Assembly (NCBI GenBank): GCA_016721875.1
Contig: JADKHG010000003.1
Location: 248,001 to 312,000, forward strand
DNA: 64,000 nucleotides
From: Sphingomonadales bacterium
Lineage (GTDB): Bacteria; Pseudomonadota; Alphaproteobacteria; Sphingomonadales; Sphingomonadaceae
Direction: 5' to 3'
The notes beneath the pieces are model-generated. The model was not told the origin of the DNA. It made no database searches and saw nothing but the letters and a program-made list of their open reading frames with translations. Both the position numbers and the translations under genes were made by a program. Shown piece by piece: positions 61,564 through 64,000 of this stretch (position 1 is its first letter; every line of letters starts with the position of its first letter).

Positions 61564-64000
61564 TCACTCCTCCCCGGCCAAACCCTTCAACTCGTAAAGC
61601 AAGTCCAAAGCCTGCCTTGGGCTCAGCGCGTCTATGTCGGTGCCGGTTAGCCGCTCGCGCACCGCATCAACCTTCGCCTCTGCGGCATCGAGTGCTGCGC
61701 TGAACAATGGCAGGTCGCCCAGACCGGCTGCAAGTCCGCCGGTTTCGGCGCGGCCCTTTTCCAGTTTTTCCAAAACCTGCGACGCCCGCGCCAATACCGG
61801 CGGAGGAAGTCCCGCCAGCTTGGCCACGGCAATGCCATAGCTGCGGTCAGCGGGGCCCTCGCTGACTTCGTGGAGCAGCACCAGATCGCCCTTATATTCC
61901 TTCGCCCGCACATGGTGCAGCGACAGCGCATCAAGACTGTCCGCCAGCCTGGTCAGTTCGTGATAATGCGTCGCGAACAGGCAGCGGCAGCGATTGGCTT
62001 CATGGATACCCTCTACCACAGCCCATGCAATGGCGAGGCCGTCATAGGTCGAGGTGCCACGCCCGACTTCGTCCAATATCACAAAGCTGCGTTCGGTCGC
62101 TTGCGCCAGAATCGCGGCGGTTTCGACCATCTCGACCATGAAAGTGGAACGCCCGCGCGCCAGATTGTCCGACGCACCCACCCGGCTGAACAATCGGTCG
62201 ACGATCCCCAGCCGCGCCGATGTCGCAGGCACATAGCTGCCCGCCTGCGCGAGAATAACGATCAGCGCATTTTGCCGCAAAAAGGTGGATTTACCGCCCA
62301 TATTGGGGCCGCTGACCAGCCAGAGACGCTTGTCCGGCGCAAGCCCGCAATCATTGGCGATGAAGCGGTCGCCGCTTTTCGCCAGTGCGCTTTCGACAAC
62401 CGGATGCCGCCCGCCCTTGATATGCAATTCATTGCCCGCAACAAAGTCCGGCAGGCACCAGCGCCCCTCGACCGCCCGTTCAGCCAGCGCCGCCGCAACA
62501 TCGATCCGCGCCAGCGCATCGGCACTTGCCGCTATCGCATTGCGCCGATCGAGGACATGCCCGATCAGCTCCTCCAGATGCGCAGCCTCTGCCGCCAGCG
62601 CGTGGCCCGAGGCTTGCCCGATCCGCAACGCCTCTTCATGCAATTCGGGCGAGTTGAATCGCACCGCGCCTGCCATGGTCTGCCGATGGGTAAAGCCGCT
62701 GCCCGCTGCCATTAGCGGGTCGGCATTTTTCGCGGGCACTTCGATGAAATAGCCCAGCACGCCATTGTGACGGATTTTGAGCGAGGCGACGCCGGTCGAT
62801 GCCCGGTAGCGCGCCTCCATCGCCGCAACCGCTGCCCGGCCATCACGCCCAGCGAGGCGAAGCGCGTCAAGCGCCGCATCATATCCTTCGGCTATATAGC
62901 CGCCCTGACCGGTTTCGGTCGGCGGGGATGCGACCAATGCGCGGGTGAACAGGTCAACCATAGCCCCGTGCCCGTCAAGACTGGGCAGCAGGCTTTCAAG
63001 CAATGCGGGTCGTTCCGCCATTGCCCCCAGCCGTTCGCGCAAGATGCGCGCACCATCAAGACCATCGCGAATCTGGCCTAAGTCGCGCGGGCTTCCCCTG
63101 CCCGCCACAACGCGGCCCAATGCGCGAGCAATATCGGGCAGTTGGCGCAGGGCAGCCCGAACACTGTCGCGCAGCAACGGCGCATCATGGAACCATTGGA
63201 CGAGGGCAAGGCGCCCCTCGATCGCGCCCTTGTCCATCAGCGGAGCCGAGAGGTCGGAGGCCAACATCCGCGCGCCCGCGCCGGTGATAGTCCGGTCAAT
63301 CTCGGCCAGCAAAGATCCGGCCCTTCCGCCACCATTGGCGGAACGCGTTATTTCCAGACTGTCCCGGGTCGCTTGATCGATCAGCAGATAATGCTGCACT
63401 TCGCGCCGCACCGGCATTTTCAGGAAGGGCATTTTCCCTTGCCCGACATGGTCAAGATAGGCGAGAAGTCCGCCTGCCGCTGCTAACTCTGCCCGGCTAA
63501 GCGATGCGAAATCTCCGCCGCCGAAATGTGCAGCAAGTGCGCCTTTACCCCCGACGCTGTCGAAATCCGTCCTAGGGCGCTCGATCGTTCCATAGGGCAT
63601 CGCCGCAAAACCCTCGGCAGCAACGATTTCACTTGGCCCCAGCCGCGCCAGTTCGGCCTCAAGCGATGCCGCCGCGACGCAGCTTACCTCGAAATACCCA
63701 GTCGAAATATCCGCCGCTGCCAATCCAATCTCACCGCCAGCTTCGGCTAGCGCGACCAGGATATTCGACGCCCAACTGTCGAGCAGACTGTCCTCGGTCA
63801 AAGTCCCTGCGGTTACAAAACGGATTATATCGCGCGCAACCAGCGCCTTTGACCCGCCGCGCGCCTTTGCCTGTTCGGGGCTTTCGGTCTGTTCGGCGAT
63901 GGCAACACGGTGCCCTCCCTTGATCAGCCGCGCCAGATAGCCCTCCGCCGCATGCACTGGCACGCCACACATCGGGATCGGCGCGCCGCCATGTTCGCCA
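61564..64000 (-). CDS. mutS: DNA mismatch repair protein MutS (N-terminus beyond the window)
   Basis: The frame is open to the right edge. The visible part begins with GEHGGAPIPMCGVP, the mismatch-recognition domain start of MutS. It runs through the connector and lever domains to the ATPase: Walker A GPNMGGKSTFLRQN, then GRGTSTYDGLAIAWAVVE and FATHYHELTRLADSL. At the C-terminus it ends LYELKGLAGEE. MutS finds base mismatches and recruits MutL. Since mutS starts upstream of the visible region, about 50-60 N-terminal residues are missing. Its stop lies 4 bases from the end of the convergent GxxExxY gene. Confidence 0.97.
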   Translation of the reverse strand, partial: GEHGGAPIPMCGVPVHAAEGYLARLIKGGHRVAIAEQTESPEQAKARGGSKALVARDIIRFVTAGTLTEDSLLDSWASNILVALAEAGGEIGLAAADISTGYFEVSCVAAASLEAELARLGPSEIVAAEGFAAMPYGTIERPRTDFDSVGGKGALAAHFGGGDFASLSRAELAAAGGLLAYLDHVGQGKMPFLKMPVRREVQHYLLIDQATRDSLEITRSANGGGRAGSLLAEIDRTITGAGARMLASDLSAPLMDKGAIEGRLALVQWFHDAPLLRDSVRAALRQLPDIARALGRVVAGRGSPRDLGQIRDGLDGARILRERLGAMAERPALLESLLPSLDGHGAMVDLFTRALVASPPTETGQGGYIAEGYDAALDALRLAGRDGRAAVAAMEARYRASTGVASLKIRHNGVLGYFIEVPAKNADPLMAAGSGFTHRQTMAGAVRFNSPELHEEALRIGQASGHALAAEAAHLEELIGHVLDRRNAIAASADALARIDVAAALAERAVEGRWCLPDFVAGNELHIKGGRHPVVESALAKSGDRFIANDCGLAPDKRLWLVSGPNMGGKSTFLRQNALIVILAQAGSYVPATSARLGIVDRLFSRVGASDNLARGRSTFMVEMVETAAILAQATERSFVILDEVGRGTSTYDGLAIAWAVVEGIHEANRCRCLFATHYHELTRLADSLDALSLHHVRAKEYKGDLVLLHEVSEGPADRSYGIAVAKLAGLPPPVLARASQVLEKLEKGRAETGGLAAGLGDLPLFSAALDAAEAKVDAVRERLTGTDIDALSPRQALDLLYELKGLAGEE

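Overview
The window looks like a chromosomal segment of an alphaproteobacterium, most likely a sphingomonad of the Sphingopyxis/Sphingorhabdus type. This is an inference from gene content (lapB/lapC-like type I secretion genes, an OPT transporter beside a DUF4199 protein, a GxxExxY cassette, short REP hairpins with a GAAA loop) and from fairly GC-rich coding sequence. No rRNA, phage, IS transposase or CRISPR array was seen. There is one tRNA, tRNA-Ala(CGC).

Layout. Bases 1-2134 hold the end of a type I secretion ABC ATPase and its HlyD-type adaptor. Bases 2178-13297 hold housekeeping and catabolic genes: tRNA-Ala, a TetR regulator divergent from two PF10118 diiron-like proteins, a GNAT enzyme, rpmA/rplU, a cytochrome P450, an N-acyl-D-amino-acid deacylase and a membrane methyltransferase. 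Bases 13360-28820 are an accessory block on the minus strand. It holds three intact RTX (calcium-binding repeat) proteins, one RTX gene broken by two small frameshifts, one serralysin-type M10 metalloprotease gene broken by internal deletions, an orphan lipoprotein-like gene, an AraC regulator and a degraded tandem copy of the start of one RTX gene. All full-length members end in an almost identical C-terminal module ending in DFIL, which is the expected type I secretion signal. The exporter at the left edge is a plausible partner.

Bases 29094-64000 are core genes: an Amj-type flippase, argG, a flavin amine oxidase, a large periplasmic protein made of Cys-pair repeats, a GDT1-family transporter, a Sel1 protein, a WYL regulator with a cupin, a phosphomannose isomerase-like protein, malate synthase G, a GST-like protein, an M48 protease, a membrane-tethered LuxR/DUF4199/OPT group, trxB, a [2Fe-2S] ferredoxin, a Nudix enzyme, an ECF sigma factor with its partner, marC, folD, yggT, argB, a queuosine-precursor transporter, a CNT nucleoside transporter, a GxxExxY gene inside an inverted repeat, and mutS running off the right edge.

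Sequence quality matters here. Single-base indels break rplU, the LuxR-type gene, the anti-sigma-like gene and RTX genes. A GC-only low-complexity tract sits inside another gene. The duplicated RTX fragment carries a small indel every few tens of bases. Together these suggest an incompletely polished assembly, so 'pseudogene' calls here may be consensus errors and the 19.8-21.1 kb duplication may be an assembly artefact.

The most interesting leads are the GxxExxY cassette bounded by 33-bp inverted repeats, the Cys-pair repeat protein at 32.7-34.9 kb, the identical TTAATCGCGCGATTAA palindrome in front of both the P450 and the deacylase, and the RTX/protease block with its shared export module and its unexplained lipoprotein abutting the protease.
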